Positions 1 through 6,984 of a stretch of 18,104 bases of DNA are shown here, piece after piece. Positions within the stretch are counted from its first letter, which is position 1; every line of letters starts with the position of its first letter. The DNA is from an uncultured Oscillospiraceae bacterium (GTDB lineage Bacteria; Bacillota_A; Clostridia; Oscillospirales; Oscillospiraceae), in NCBI GenBank assembly GCA_944387745.1, contig CALXGD010000145.1, positions 1 through 18,104 of the forward strand. Reading direction: 5' to 3'. The notes under the pieces are model-generated. The model was not told the DNA's origin. It worked only from the letters and a program-made list of their open reading frames with translations, and ran no database searches. A program made the translations under genes and the position numbers.

Positions 1-78
1 AGCAACAAAACGATTACAAATCCCCAGAGAGCGCAGATGCTGGCCTCTTGGCTCCACAAAAGTTCTCCATTACAGTAA
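1..78 (+). CDS. C-terminal fragment of an unidentified protein (5' end outside window)
   Basis: Frame 1 is open from the first base to a TAA at 76-78 and gives 25 residues ending in ...QMLASWLHKSSPLQ. A terminator-shaped hairpin with a T-run starts two bases after the stop, which is what the end of a real + strand gene looks like. The fragment is too short to assign to a family and I do not recognise it. It converges with the degV gene that follows. The support is positional (open frame plus terminator), so chance cannot be excluded. Confidence 0.4.
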   Translation, partial: SNKTITNPQRAQMLASWLHKSSPLQ

Positions 79-79
79 G

Positions 80-120
80 ACGCCGCGCGGAGAAAAAAGT
101 TCCCGCGCCGCGTGTTTTTT
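80..120 (+). terminator. Rho-independent terminator of the leftmost + strand gene
   Basis: Bases 80-90 pair with 103-113 (11 positions, one C-C mismatch at 84/109), and a T-run begins at 115. The minus-strand side of the hairpin is not U-rich, so it mainly serves + strand transcription arriving from the left edge. It may also hinder degV read-through. Confidence 0.65.
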
Positions 121-123
121 CCT

Positions 124-1020
124 TTAGTTGGGCTCCCTCCGGAGAATTCCCACTCCGATGGGAGTGGGCCCAGTGTGGACCCCGATGGTGACACCGATGT
201 GAAACTCCCCCGCCGTCTCGTCCGGATAGCCCCGCTCCCGCAGGCCCTCCCGAAGGCGGCTGGTGAAGTCCTCATATTCCTCCCGATCCAGACCGTAGCC
301 GGTGACCACATAGTACTCTCTCAGGTCGATTTGATGGCGGGCCAAATAGCGGTAAAACAGCTCCTGCACCCGGAGCAGGGATTTCTTCCGCCCCTGGGCG
401 ATGCCGTCGGCCACAAGGCCGTCCCCCACATACCCGATGAGGGGCTTCACATGCAGCAGCGTCCCGGTAGCCGCCGCGGCCTTTCCGATCCGCCCCCCAT
501 GTCTTAAATACTCAAGGTCATTTGTTGTGAAAAATATACGCCCTGTTTTCTTCGTTTCCTCCAAAATCGCCGCAGCCTCCTCCAGAGAGAGGCCCTTGTC
601 CCGGAGATGAACCGCCTCAATCACCAGGAGACCCTGGAGAACTGTGGCCAGCTGGGAGTCCATCACCCGCACCCGGACGCCGGGGAACTCCTCCTGTAGC
701 TCATCCCCCACGGCGCGCGCACACTGGAGAGACCCGCTGAAGGGCCCATTGAGGCAGATACACAGCACATCCTCCCCCCGCTCCATAAGGGGGCGGAGGG
801 CGTCTCGATAGTCCTCCGGAGCGGGCATGGAGGTCCTGGGAAAGACTCCCGGGCGGTCTGCCATCTGCTGATAAAATTCCTGTGCGGTGATATCCCGCTC
901 CTCTCGGACATAGCGCTCCCCGTCCATGGAGACATAATAGGAGACCAGTGTGACCCCCAGTTCCGCCGCCCGGTCCCGCCCCAGATCACAGGAGCTGTCG
1001 CTGACGATTTGAAACTTCAT
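124..1020 (-). CDS. degV: DegV family fatty-acid-binding protein
   Basis: A 298-residue DegV protein, the usual family length. DegV/FakB proteins are cytosolic and hold one fatty acid; in Firmicutes they partner with the kinase FakA to supply acyl-phosphate for phospholipid synthesis. Visible family signatures are the N-terminal IVSDSSCDL (residues 5-13), the RTSMP lipid-head-group motif at 62-66, the NGPFSGS loop at 91-97 and YLRHGGRIGK at 171-180 followed by LLHVKPLI. The frame is open up to 1056, but I start at the ATG at 1020: it gives the canonical MKFQIVSDSS N-terminus and has purine-rich GGGAAGG just upstream. The gene is monocistronic here, with no fakA beside it. The family call is firm; the lipid specificity is unknown. 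Confidence 0.93.
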   Translation of the reverse strand: MKFQIVSDSSCDLGRDRAAELGVTLVSYYVSMDGERYVREERDITAQEFYQQMADRPGVFPRTSMPAPEDYRDALRPLMERGEDVLCICLNGPFSGSLQCARAVGDELQEEFPGVRVRVMDSQLATVLQGLLVIEAVHLRDKGLSLEEAAAILEETKKTGRIFFTTNDLEYLRHGGRIGKAAAATGTLLHVKPLIGYVGDGLVADGIAQGRKKSLLRVQELFYRYLARHQIDLREYYVVTGYGLDREEYEDFTSRLREGLRERGYPDETAGEFHIGVTIGVHTGPTPIGVGILRREPN

Positions 1021-1075
1021 GTCCTTCCCGTTTTCCCCTTCCCCGCCGCTGAGCAAGTTAATTTTCTGTTAAAAT

Positions 1076-1104
1076 ATCATATCGTGTTTTGCCACAAAAA
1101 GCAA
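1076..1104 (-). promoter_or_regulatory. Candidate sigma-A promoter of degV
   Basis: Read on the minus strand: TTGCTT (1104-1099), 17-bp spacer, TATGAT (1081-1076), in AT-rich DNA about 55 bases upstream of the degV ATG. The -35 and -10 boxes are each close to consensus but not perfect. Confidence 0.5.
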
Positions 1105-1158
1105 TCTGAAAATGAATAAATTCACAAATATTTCAAAGAAATCAGGGCCGCTTCCGCC

Positions 1159-1187
1159 TTGACGCGCCCTCTCTCCCACCGTATAAT
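1159..1187 (+). promoter_or_regulatory. Sigma-A promoter of the uridine phosphorylase gene
   Basis: TTGACG (1159-1164), a 17-bp spacer and a perfect TATAAT (1182-1187) lie 44 bases before the udp start codon. The transcript would begin near 1194, leaving a leader of about 38 nt that carries the AAAGGAGGG ribosome binding site at 1216-1224. Confidence 0.8.
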
Positions 1188-1231
1188 GGAGGTAATCTCC
1201 GGCGCCCGCCGGAACAAAGGAGGGCTCTTTT

Positions 1232-2002
1232 ATGCAGGAGCGGGAACTGCAATTTCATCTTCACTGTCTGCCCGGTCAGGTGGGCCGGTACTGCATCCTC
1301 CCAGGGGATCCGGGGCGGTGTAAGGAGATCGCGCAATATTTCGACAACCCGGTCCACATCCAGACCAACCGGGAGTTCACCACCTACACCGGGACCCTCC
1401 TGGGGGAACAGGTGAGCGCGGTGTCCACCGGCATTGGCGGCCCCTCGGCGGCCATCGCCATGGAGGAGCTGTGTAATCTGGGGGCGGACACCTTCGTGCG
1501 GGTGGGCACCTGCGGAGGCATCAAGCTGGACGTCCAGAGCGGCGACGTGGTGGTGGCCACCGGAGCCGTCCGCATGGAGGGGACCAGCCGGGAGTACGCC
1601 CCCATTGAGTACCCGGCAGTACCTGACTTTCAGGTGCTCACCGCCCTGGTCCAGGCATCCTGTGGCCTGGGCAAGCCCTGGAAGGCGGGGGTCGTCCAGT
1701 GCAAGGACTCCTTCTATGGCCAGCACTCCCCCGGCCGGATGCCTGTTTCCTATGAGCTGGAGCAAAAGTGGGAGGCCTGGAAGCGGCTGGGCGTCCTGGC
1801 CAGCGAGATGGAGTCCGCCGCCCTGTTCACTGTGGCCGCCGCCCGTGGCGTCCGCTGCGGCTCCGTCTTTCATGTGATCTGGAACCAAGAGCGGGAGAAA
1901 GCTGGACTGGACCAGAAGGAGTTCCACGACACCTCCGCCGCCATTCAAGTGGGAGTGGAGGCCCTGAAGATTTTAATCCGCTGGGACCGGGAGGCCCGCT
2001 GA
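1232..2002 (+). CDS. udp: Uridine phosphorylase (nucleoside phosphorylase family I)
   Basis: A 256-residue cytosolic enzyme of the PNP/UDP superfamily. It should cleave uridine (possibly deoxyuridine) with phosphate to give uracil and ribose-1-phosphate in pyrimidine salvage. Visible motifs are the phosphate-binding LPGDPGR at 23-29, the ribose/phosphate segment STGIGGPS at 65-72, RVGTCGGI at 90-97, [10 protein letters not shown] at 158-167, where Udp proteins bind the pyrimidine, and the ribose-binding SEMESAALF at 191-199. The ATG at 1232 is 7 bases after AAAGGAGGG. It has its own sigma-A promoter and its stop lies 2 bp from the stop of the convergent esterase gene. Uridine specificity rests on family resemblance; a broader nucleoside phosphorylase is possible. 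Confidence 0.92.
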   Translation: MQERELQFHLHCLPGQVGRYCILPGDPGRCKEIAQYFDNPVHIQTNREFTTYTGTLLGEQVSAVSTGIGGPSAAIAMEELCNLGADTFVRVGTCGGIKLDVQSGDVVVATGAVRMEGTSREYAPIEYPAVPDFQVLTALVQASCGLGKPWKAGVVQCKDSFYGQHSPGRMPVSYELEQKWEAWKRLGVLASEMESAALFTVAAARGVRCGSVFHVIWNQEREKAGLDQKEFHDTSAAIQVGVEALKILIRWDREAR

Positions 2003-2004
2003 CC

Positions 2005-2973
2005 TCAGAGAAGCGGGTTCTCTTTTTCCGGAGCTTTTCCTTGACAGGTCCGGCGGACCGCCTGGTCAAAGAAATCCAGCATCCGCCGGTTGGTCTCCTG
2101 GCTCTCCGGCCAGTCCCAGTGTGATACCTCAAACACATGGGTGAGATGGGCCCCCTGCTCCCTTCTCCAGAGGATGACCTGGTGCTCCAGGGAGCGGCGG
2201 TCCAAAAATTCCATCAGCTGCCGGCTCTGAGCGTAGTACCGGTCCGGCTCGCTGGCCACCACCAGGATGGGGGGCAGGTCCAGGCCGGGAGCGGTGTCTG
2301 CGAAGCTGGCGTGGCCGTAGAGGGGGGAGAGCCTCCACCGGGGACCGAACAATAATTTTTGATACTCCCGGCTCACCGCCTGGTCGAAGGGGGCGCGGAG
2401 AAAAGAGAACCGGTACACATCACACACCCCGTGCACAATGGCCAGAGCCGCAGGCGCGCGAGCCAGAGGCCTTACCCCATAGAGGGCTTGAAGCGCCGGA
2501 CTCTCTTGGATGCAGGCCGCCAGGCCCGCCAAGTGCCCGCCGGCGGAGTCCCCTGTGAGCAGGAGCCTGCCCGCATCCAGCCCGTACTCCGCTCCGCAGT
2601 CCTCCAGCCAGCGGAGGCTGGCAAACACGTCCTGAATCTGTCCCCGCAGGTCCGTCTGGGGCAGCAGCCGATAGCTCATCCCCATCACTCCATACCCCTG
2701 GGCAGCCAAGGCCATGCAGTAGTTCCGGTTCAGCATCCGGTCCCCGTACATCCAGCCGCCCCCATGGATGTCCACCACCGTGGGGAGAGACCCCTCCACC
2801 CCGGAGGGCCGGTACAGATTCAGTGTGTGCATGGGATTTCCGTCCGGGAGGTAGGGCAGCCCCTCCATCACCTCCACCCCGGCCGGACGTGGCTGCCGCT
2901 CCAGACGCCAGGTGTCTCTCCGGCGATTTTCCTCCCATTTGCGGCGGATCATTGCCCGAGTCAGCGCTCCCAT
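2005..2973 (-). CDS. Alpha/beta hydrolase, HSL-type esterase/lipase family
   Basis: A 322-residue alpha/beta-hydrolase of the hormone-sensitive-lipase (Abhydrolase_3) group, which hydrolyses short acyl esters in the cytosol. HGGGW at 70-74 forms the oxyanion hole, GDSAGG at 141-146 carries the nucleophile Ser143, and the likely acid and base are Asp244 (SEPDRYY) and His276 (QGAHLTH). A complete triad argues for an active enzyme; the natural substrate cannot be read from the sequence. The ATG at 2973 has AGGAGG 6 bases upstream. No signal peptide or membrane segment is seen. It lies downstream of the ferredoxin gene on the same strand, but a strong terminator stands between them. No clear promoter of its own was found, so it may rely on read-through or a weak site near 2980-3050. 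Confidence 0.9.
   Translation of the reverse strand: MGALTRAMIRRKWEENRRRDTWRLERQPRPAGVEVMEGLPYLPDGNPMHTLNLYRPSGVEGSLPTVVDIHGGGWMYGDRMLNRNYCMALAAQGYGVMGMSYRLLPQTDLRGQIQDVFASLRWLEDCGAEYGLDAGRLLLTGDSAGGHLAGLAACIQESPALQALYGVRPLARAPAALAIVHGVCDVYRFSFLRAPFDQAVSREYQKLLFGPRWRLSPLYGHASFADTAPGLDLPPILVVASEPDRYYAQSRQLMEFLDRRSLEHQVILWRREQGAHLTHVFEVSHWDWPESQETNRRMLDFFDQAVRRTCQGKAPEKENPLL
2007..2027 (+). terminator. Candidate terminator of udp, inside the 3' end of the opposing gene
   Basis: AGAGAA (2007-2012), GCGGG loop, TTCTCT (2018-2023), then T's to 2027. The stem is only 6 bp and AU-rich, so termination may be partial. It overlaps the last codons of the convergent esterase gene. Confidence 0.45.
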
Positions 2974-3053
2974 CTCTGCCTCCTCTCTCCCCCGGGAAGT
3001 GATCCCTCTCTTCCCCTGTGGGGCCCCTCTTGGAATGTTCAGAATTTGAAGTG

Positions 3054-3090
3054 AAAAAACAGCTCCGGCTCTGAGCCGGAGCTGTTTTTT
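3054..3090 (-). terminator. Strong bidirectional terminator downstream of the ferredoxin gene
   Basis: A perfect 11-bp stem (3060-3070 with 3074-3084, 3-base loop) is flanked by six A's on the left and six T's on the right, so it can stop transcription in either direction. In context it closes the ferredoxin transcript, whose stop codon is 20 bases away. Confidence 0.9.
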
Positions 3091-3104
3091 CTTTCCTGTG
3101 GAAC

Positions 3105-3275
3105 TTAGCCCTCGGAGATCGCACCCATGGGGCAGGCGCCAGCGCAGGAGCCGCAGCTCAGGCAGGCATCGGCGTCGATCACGTAGTGAGCATCACCCTG
3201 AGAGATCGCACCCACGGGGCAGGAATCTGCACAGGAACCACAGCTGATGCAGGCATCGCTAATGACATAAGCCAT
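3105..3275 (-). CDS. 2[4Fe-4S] bacterial-type ferredoxin, 56 residues
   Basis: A short clostridial-type ferredoxin: two near-identical halves, each with CxxCxxCxxxCP (Cys9, 12, 15, 19 and Cys38, 41, 44, 48), which together bind two [4Fe-4S] clusters. All eight ligand cysteines are present and each motif is followed by the usual proline. Such proteins are soluble low-potential electron carriers for anaerobic enzymes such as pyruvate:ferredoxin oxidoreductase and hydrogenases. The ATG at 3275 is preceded by AGGGAGGTG at a good distance. The gene has its own promoter and terminator and so is probably a monocistronic, well expressed unit. It diverges from clpC. Confidence 0.96.
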   Translation of the reverse strand: MAYVISDACISCGSCADSCPVGAISQGDAHYVIDADACLSCGSCAGACPMGAISEG

Positions 3276-3305
3276 TGGAATACACCTCCCTTAAATGTAC
3301 ACCTT

Positions 3306-3333
3306 ATTCTATCACATCTTTCTGAAATTGCAA
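3306..3333 (-). promoter_or_regulatory. Candidate sigma-A promoter of the ferredoxin gene
   Basis: On the minus strand: TTGCAA (3333-3328), 16-bp spacer, TAGAAT (3311-3306), 30 bases upstream of the start codon in locally AT-rich DNA. Confidence 0.55.
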
Positions 3334-3393
3334 GTCTAAATTCTTCCTGATTTCCGCCGAAAGAATAAATCAGTCTGATTGGGGACTAATCTG

Positions 3394-3410
3394 TGTCAAA
3401 TACGGGCATA
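3394..3410 (+). promoter_or_regulatory. Candidate CtsR operator upstream of clpC
   Basis: The sequence TGTCAAATACGGGCATA fits the CtsR heptad direct repeat RGTCAAA-NAN-RGTCAAA at 6/7 positions in the first half and 5/7 in the second, with the exact 3-base spacer. CtsR represses class III heat-shock genes, clpC being a classic target. It lies about 92 bases before the clpC start. I could not find a clean sigma-A -35/-10 pair overlapping it. No ctsR gene is in the window. Confidence 0.5.
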
Positions 3411-3427
3411 GTTATCGTAAAAATCCA

Positions 3428-3476
3428 TTTTCTGCCCGGCTCCCCAGCCCTGCCGGGGGCCTTCGGGGACAGAAAA
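3428..3476 (+). other. Stem-loop in the clpC leader
   Basis: TTTTCTG (3428-3434) pairs with CAGAAAA (3470-3476). Inside it CCCGGC (3435-3440) pairs with GCCGGG (3452-3457), and a small CC-TTCG-GG tetraloop hairpin lies at 3460-3467, giving a three-way-junction shape. There is no T-run after it, so it is not a terminator. It ends about 12 bases before the AAGGAG of clpC. Confidence 0.4.
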
Positions 3477-3501
3477 ATTTCAAACTGCAAGGAGTTCCGC
3501 C

Positions 3502-4056
3502 ATGTCAAACAGCTGCTTTACATCCGCCGCCCTGGGGGCCATCCGGCTGGCCCAGGAAAACGCCGCTCAGCTGGGCCACAGCTATGTGGGCAGCGAGCAT
3601 CTGCTGCTGGGCCTGGCTTGTCAGGAGCGGAGCCTGTCCGCCCGCATCCTCCGAGACGCGGGAATAGACCAGGCGGCCCTCCGGACCGCCATCGCCCAGC
3701 TGGTGGGCACCGGAGTCCCTGGGCGCACCCTCTACCAGGGCCTCACTCCCCAGTGCTGCCAGGCCATCCAGCTGGCCGCTGCCGAGTGCCGCCGCCTGCG
3801 TCAAAGTCCCGTGGGCACCGTCCATCTGCTGCTGGGTCTGCTGCGGGAGCCGGACAGCCCCGCCCAGCGCCTTCTCTCTGACTGCCGAGTGGACAGCCAG
3901 GCCCTCTATCAGTCGGTGCACGCCTCCCTGGGCGGCGAGGGAGGGGACCCCACTCCCATTCGCACCGCCCGCAGAGAGTCCGAGCGCACCTCCGGAGACA
4001 CCCGCCAGCTGGACCAGTGCGCCCGGGATCTCACTAGAATGGCCGCCGCCGGATAG
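3502..4056 (+). CDS. clpC: ClpC N-terminal domain fragment, ended by an in-frame TAG
   Basis: These 184 residues are the N-terminal part of a ClpC-type Hsp100 unfoldase. Two Clp_N repeats are visible: about 1-70 with HSYVGSEHLLLGL, and about 75-142 with TVHLLLGLL. A hydrophilic linker leads to DLTRMAAAG, the segment that in intact ClpC runs straight into LDPVIGRE of the first AAA+ domain. Here the codon between them is TAG (4054-4056), and the next codon continues the canonical sequence in the same frame. The ATG at 3502 has AAGGAG 8 bases upstream. The N-domain normally binds adaptors and substrates such as MecA or phospho-arginine proteins. Alone it would be a free adaptor-binding domain; read through, the protein would be 817 residues, the normal ClpC length. 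Likely a single-base nonsense change (AAG or CAG to TAG); an assembly error is possible. Confidence 0.8.
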   Translation: MSNSCFTSAALGAIRLAQENAAQLGHSYVGSEHLLLGLACQERSLSARILRDAGIDQAALRTAIAQLVGTGVPGRTLYQGLTPQCCQAIQLAAAECRRLRQSPVGTVHLLLGLLREPDSPAQRLLSDCRVDSQALYQSVHASLGGEGGDPTPIRTARRESERTSGDTRQLDQCARDLTRMAAAG

Positions 4057-5955
4057 TTGGACCCGGTGATCGGCCGGGAGGCGGAGCTCCAGCGGGTTAT
4101 TCAGATCCTCTCCCGCCGCACCAAACACAACCCCGCCCTCATCGGAGAGCCGGGAGTGGGCAAGACGGCGGTGGTGGAGGGACTGGCCCTGGCCATTGCT
4201 GACGGCACCGCCCCCGCCCACCTGCTGAGAAAGCGGGTGTGCGCCCTTGACCTGTCGGCTATGGTGGCTGGCACCAAGTACCGGGGAGAATTTGAGGAAA
4301 AGCTGAAGCATATTCTCCAGGAGGTGGTCCGGGCCGGGAACATCATCCTCTTTGTTGACGAGCTCCACACCATTGTGGGGGCGGGTTCCGCAGAGGGAGC
4401 CATTGACGCCGCAAATATCCTGAAGCCCGCCCTCTCCCGGGGGGAGATCCAGATGATCGGAGCCACCACTCTGGACGAGTACCGAAAATATATTGAGAAG
4501 GACTCCGCTCTGGAGCGGCGGTTTCAGCCGGTGACCATCCAGGAGCCCAGCCGGGAGCAGACGCTGGACATTCTGCGGGGCCTGCGGGGAAGGTATGAGC
4601 AGCACCACCATCTGACCATCACAGACGGCGCGCTACAGGCAGCGGTGGACCTGTCCGTCCGCTACCTCCCCCAGCGGTTTCTGCCGGACAAGGCCATTGA
4701 CCTGGTAGACGAGGCGGCCGCCCAGACTAGGATGTCCGCCAGGGCCCTCCCGCCGGAGCTAAAATCCCTGGAGACCAGAGCGGTTCAGGCGGGCCGGCAG
4801 CTGGCTCAGGCCATCCGGAAGCAGGACTTTGAGGAGGCCGCCATGCTCCGAGATGCGGAGGACGATTTCCGTCGGGAGCTGGAGGCCGGCAAGCAGCGGT
4901 GGCAGAGGGAGCAGAAACCCCGCGCTGTGGGGGAGGAGCAGATCCGGACTGTTCTCTCTCAGTGGACCGGCGTACCGGTCACCGACCCGGACGAGGCGGA
5001 CCGCCAGGCCCTTCTCCATCTGGAGGAATCTCTGCGCCGGGATCTGCTGGGACAGGACCAGGCCATCCGCGCCGTGGCCCAGGCCATCCGTCGCAGCCGC
5101 CTGGGACTGAAGGATCCCCGGCGGCCTGTGGGCTGTTTTCTGCTGCTGGGGCCCACCGGCGTGGGCAAGACCCAGCTGTGCCGGGCCCTGGCCCGGGCTC
5201 TGTTCGGCAGCCAGGACGCCCTGCTCCGCTTCGACATGTCCGAATATATGGAGGCCCACAGCGTCTCACGGCTCATTGGCTCTCCCCCGGGCTATGTGGG
5301 CCACGAGGAGGGGGGACAGCTCACAGAGAAGGTGCGGAGAAAGCCCTGGTCCGTGGTTCTCCTGGACGAGCTGGAGAAGGCCCACCGGGACGTGTGGTCT
5401 ATCCTTCTCCAAGTGATGGAGGAGGGGGTGCTCACAGACGCCCAGGGCCGGAAAACCGACTTCCGCAATGCGGTGCTGGTGATGACCTCCAACTTGGGGG
5501 CCCGCCACTTCCAGCAGAAAAATACCCTGGGCTTTTCCTCCGGACCGGGGACAGACAGCGCCGCCCTGGAACATGCGGTGCTGAGAGACGCAAAAAACAC
5601 CTTCTCTCCGGAATTTCTCAACCGCCTGGACGCCGTCCTGGTGTTCCACCCCCTGGACAGCGCCTCTCTGACTGCCATCACCCGACAGCTCCTGGCGCAG
5701 ACTGGGGAGCGGCTGGCCGCCCTGGGGATCGGCCTTCAGGTAGAGCCGGCCGCCGTACAGCAGCTGGCCGCCCTGGGTGCCAGTCGGGACCACGGGGCCC
5801 GGCCCCTCCGCAGAGCCATTGCCGCCCAGGGGGAGGATCCGGCCGCCGATCTCATGCTGGATGGCTGTCTCAGGCGGGGCGATACCCTACAGGTGACGGC
5901 AGAGGACGGCGGCATCCAGGTGCGCCCAGGGAGGACAGACCGCCCGCCCTGCTGA
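4057..5955 (+). CDS. clpC: ClpC AAA+ unfoldase core (D1, middle domain, D2), separated from its N-domain by a stop codon
   Basis: 632 codons remain open after the TAG and hold everything catalytic. D1 has Walker A GEPGVGKT (30-37), Walker B ILFVDE (97-102) and sensor GATTLDEY. The middle domain carries a UVR-like segment around 253-268. D2 has GPTGVGKT (365-372), VVLLDE (433-438) and arginine NRLD at 521-524. LGF at 491-493 matches the ClpP-docking loop, which makes it ClpC/ClpA-like, not ClpB. It would unfold proteins for ClpP in the cytosol. The 4057 start is a TTG directly after the TAG with no Shine-Dalgarno, so independent translation would need stop-start reinitiation; otherwise the locus is a young pseudogene or needs read-through. 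No second lesion is seen. The reading-frame end is TGA at 5953-5955. Whether the protein is made is uncertain; the family is certain. Confidence 0.85.
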   Translation: MDPVIGREAELQRVIQILSRRTKHNPALIGEPGVGKTAVVEGLALAIADGTAPAHLLRKRVCALDLSAMVAGTKYRGEFEEKLKHILQEVVRAGNIILFVDELHTIVGAGSAEGAIDAANILKPALSRGEIQMIGATTLDEYRKYIEKDSALERRFQPVTIQEPSREQTLDILRGLRGRYEQHHHLTITDGALQAAVDLSVRYLPQRFLPDKAIDLVDEAAAQTRMSARALPPELKSLETRAVQAGRQLAQAIRKQDFEEAAMLRDAEDDFRRELEAGKQRWQREQKPRAVGEEQIRTVLSQWTGVPVTDPDEADRQALLHLEESLRRDLLGQDQAIRAVAQAIRRSRLGLKDPRRPVGCFLLLGPTGVGKTQLCRALARALFGSQDALLRFDMSEYMEAHSVSRLIGSPPGYVGHEEGGQLTEKVRRKPWSVVLLDELEKAHRDVWSILLQVMEEGVLTDAQGRKTDFRNAVLVMTSNLGARHFQQKNTLGFSSGPGTDSAALEHAVLRDAKNTFSPEFLNRLDAVLVFHPLDSASLTAITRQLLAQTGERLAALGIGLQVEPAAVQQLAALGASRDHGARPLRRAIAAQGEDPAADLMLDGCLRRGDTLQVTAEDGGIQVRPGRTDRPPC

Positions 5956-5987
5956 ACCGACAAAAACAGGCCCTGGCTTGTCCGAAA

Positions 5988-6024
5988 CAAATATAGTTTT
6001 TAAAATTATATTTGGTGATTTTTT
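5988..6024 (+). terminator. AT-rich inverted repeat after clpC, possible terminator
   Basis: CAAATATA (5988-5995) and TATATTTG (6007-6014) form a perfect 8-bp inverted repeat, and a T-run follows at 6019-6024 after four bases. It is weak as a hairpin because it is nearly all A-T, but its place 33 bases after the clpC stop suits a terminator. It abuts the promoter of the next gene. Confidence 0.35.
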
Positions 6025-6027
6025 ATA

Positions 6028-6056
6028 TTGATATTTTCCCAACAGACGGATATACT
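6028..6056 (+). promoter_or_regulatory. Sigma-A promoter of the hemolysin III-type gene
   Basis: TTGATA (6028-6033), 17-bp spacer, TATACT (6051-6056). The promoter fixes the start of the gene: the longer open frame from 6012 begins upstream of it and cannot be the translated start. The leader (about 6063-6134) contains a 7-bp perfect stem, 6078-6084 with 6099-6105. Confidence 0.75.
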
Positions 6057-6134
6057 GTAGGTAAGCTTTCAGTTGTCGCCGGTCCCAGTTTCGCCTTAGA
6101 CCGGCCCTGTCTCCCTTGGAAAGGAGTGTTTCTT

Positions 6135-6860
6135 ATGCGCGACCAAGCAATGGCCCTCTCCTCTGCGGCGCCCAGCATAAAGCCACGCCGCCGGAAAAGA
6201 GAGGTGCGGGATCCCTATGATGAGCTGCTGCCCTGGTCGGCCATCACCCACGGAGTTGTCGCCGGGCTGTCGGTGCTCGGTACAGCGCTGCTGGCAATCC
6301 GCTCCATTCTGGCGGGGAACTGGCTCCACCTGGCGGTGTTCCTCATCTACGGGCTGTCTATGGTCTGTCTGTACACGGCCAGCACCCTGTACCACTGTGT
6401 CAACACCTCCCCCGCCAAGCGTATCGCCCTGCGGAAGTACGACCACTGCTCCATCTATCTGCTCATCGCCGGGAGCTATACACCCATCTGTACCACTGTA
6501 CTGCTCCATGACGGGGGAGTTCCCCTCCTGTCAGTGATCTGGGCCCTGGCTGCCGCGGGAATTATCCTCACCATCGCCAAGCTGGAAATCCCCCGGTGGC
6601 TCACCAGCGTGATCTATCTATTTATGGGCTGGCTGTCCCTGGCGGCCATCGTCCCTCTGGCCCGGCTGATGCCTGTGGCCGGGATGGTGTGGCTGGTGCT
6701 GGGCGGCGTGCTGTACACTGTGGGCGGCGTGCTCTACGCCGTCAAGTGGCCCGGGCGGAACAACCCCCGCTTTGGCTGCCACGAGATCTTCCATGTGTTC
6801 ATTCTCCTGGGCTCCATCTGCCACTTTCTTCTGATGTACCAGGTGATCGCGCCAAAGTAA
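6135..6860 (+). CDS. Hemolysin III / PAQR-family membrane protein (YqfA-like)
   Basis: A 241-residue integral membrane protein with about seven hydrophobic segments after a basic N-terminus (PRRRKRE at 17-23). It has the full PAQR/HlyIII metal-site set: Ser83 and His87 in STLYH, Asp103 in YDHCSIYLLIAGSYTPI, and His216 and His220 in HEIFHVF, with a final His230. In eukaryotic relatives these residues hold zinc in a ceramidase-like site; the bacterial role is poorly defined and the hemolysin name is historical. The ATG at 6135 has GAAAGGAG 8 bases upstream and lies after the promoter. It is monocistronic, with a strong terminator after the stop. The family call is secure; the function is unknown. 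Confidence 0.92.
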   Translation: MRDQAMALSSAAPSIKPRRRKREVRDPYDELLPWSAITHGVVAGLSVLGTALLAIRSILAGNWLHLAVFLIYGLSMVCLYTASTLYHCVNTSPAKRIALRKYDHCSIYLLIAGSYTPICTTVLLHDGGVPLLSVIWALAAAGIILTIAKLEIPRWLTSVIYLFMGWLSLAAIVPLARLMPVAGMVWLVLGGVLYTVGGVLYAVKWPGRNNPRFGCHEIFHVFILLGSICHFLLMYQVIAPK

Positions 6861-6868
6861 AGATGTTG

Positions 6869-6909
6869 AAACGCGCTCCGGTCTATGTTGAGGACCGGAG
6901 CGCGTTTTT
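6869..6909 (+). terminator. Strong rho-independent terminator of the hemolysin III-type gene
   Basis: A 15-bp perfect stem (6869-6883 with 6893-6907, 9-base loop) ends in a T-run (6905-6909). It starts 9 bases after the stop codon. Confidence 0.93.
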
Positions 6910-6940
6910 CTGTCTGTGTGAGACGGCACAAATAAGACAT

Positions 6941-6969
6941 CCCCCGCCACTGACAAACAGGGGCGGGGG
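6941..6969 (-). terminator. Possible terminator of the MATE gene
   Basis: CCCCCGCC (6941-6948) pairs with GGCGGGGG (6962-6969). On the minus strand it lies 15 bases after the MATE stop and is followed only by a weakly T-rich stretch, so efficiency is uncertain. It forms a convergent pair with the terminator of the previous gene. Confidence 0.45.
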
Positions 6970-6984
6970 CGTTTTGCGTTCTGG

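Noticed and set aside
1142..1948. 268-codon open frame antisense to the uridine phosphorylase gene
   Set aside because: It lies wholly over udp, has no family-like motif and a skewed Gly/Leu/Pro composition; GC-rich coding DNA yields such frames.
3105..3275. Internal direct repeat in the ferredoxin region considered as a DNA repeat element
   Set aside because: The two similar halves are the duplicated cluster-binding motifs of a 2[4Fe-4S] ferredoxin.
4054..4056. TAG read as pyrrolysine
   Set aside because: No pylT/pylS is visible in the window, TAG ends other genes here, and Pyl has no known role in ClpC; kept only as a remote option.
3505..4611. 368-codon open frame antisense to clpC
   Set aside because: No recognisable domain, covers both clpC fragments, no ribosome binding site; a shadow of the clpC reading frame.
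4899..5996. 365-codon + strand frame overlapping the clpC core
   Set aside because: Pro/Gly/Arg-rich sequence without motifs; off-frame translation of the clpC AAA+ region.
6012..6134. Upstream extension of the hemolysin III-type gene by 41 codons
   Set aside because: It begins with TTG upstream of the sigma-A promoter and has no ribosome binding site; the ATG at 6135 does.
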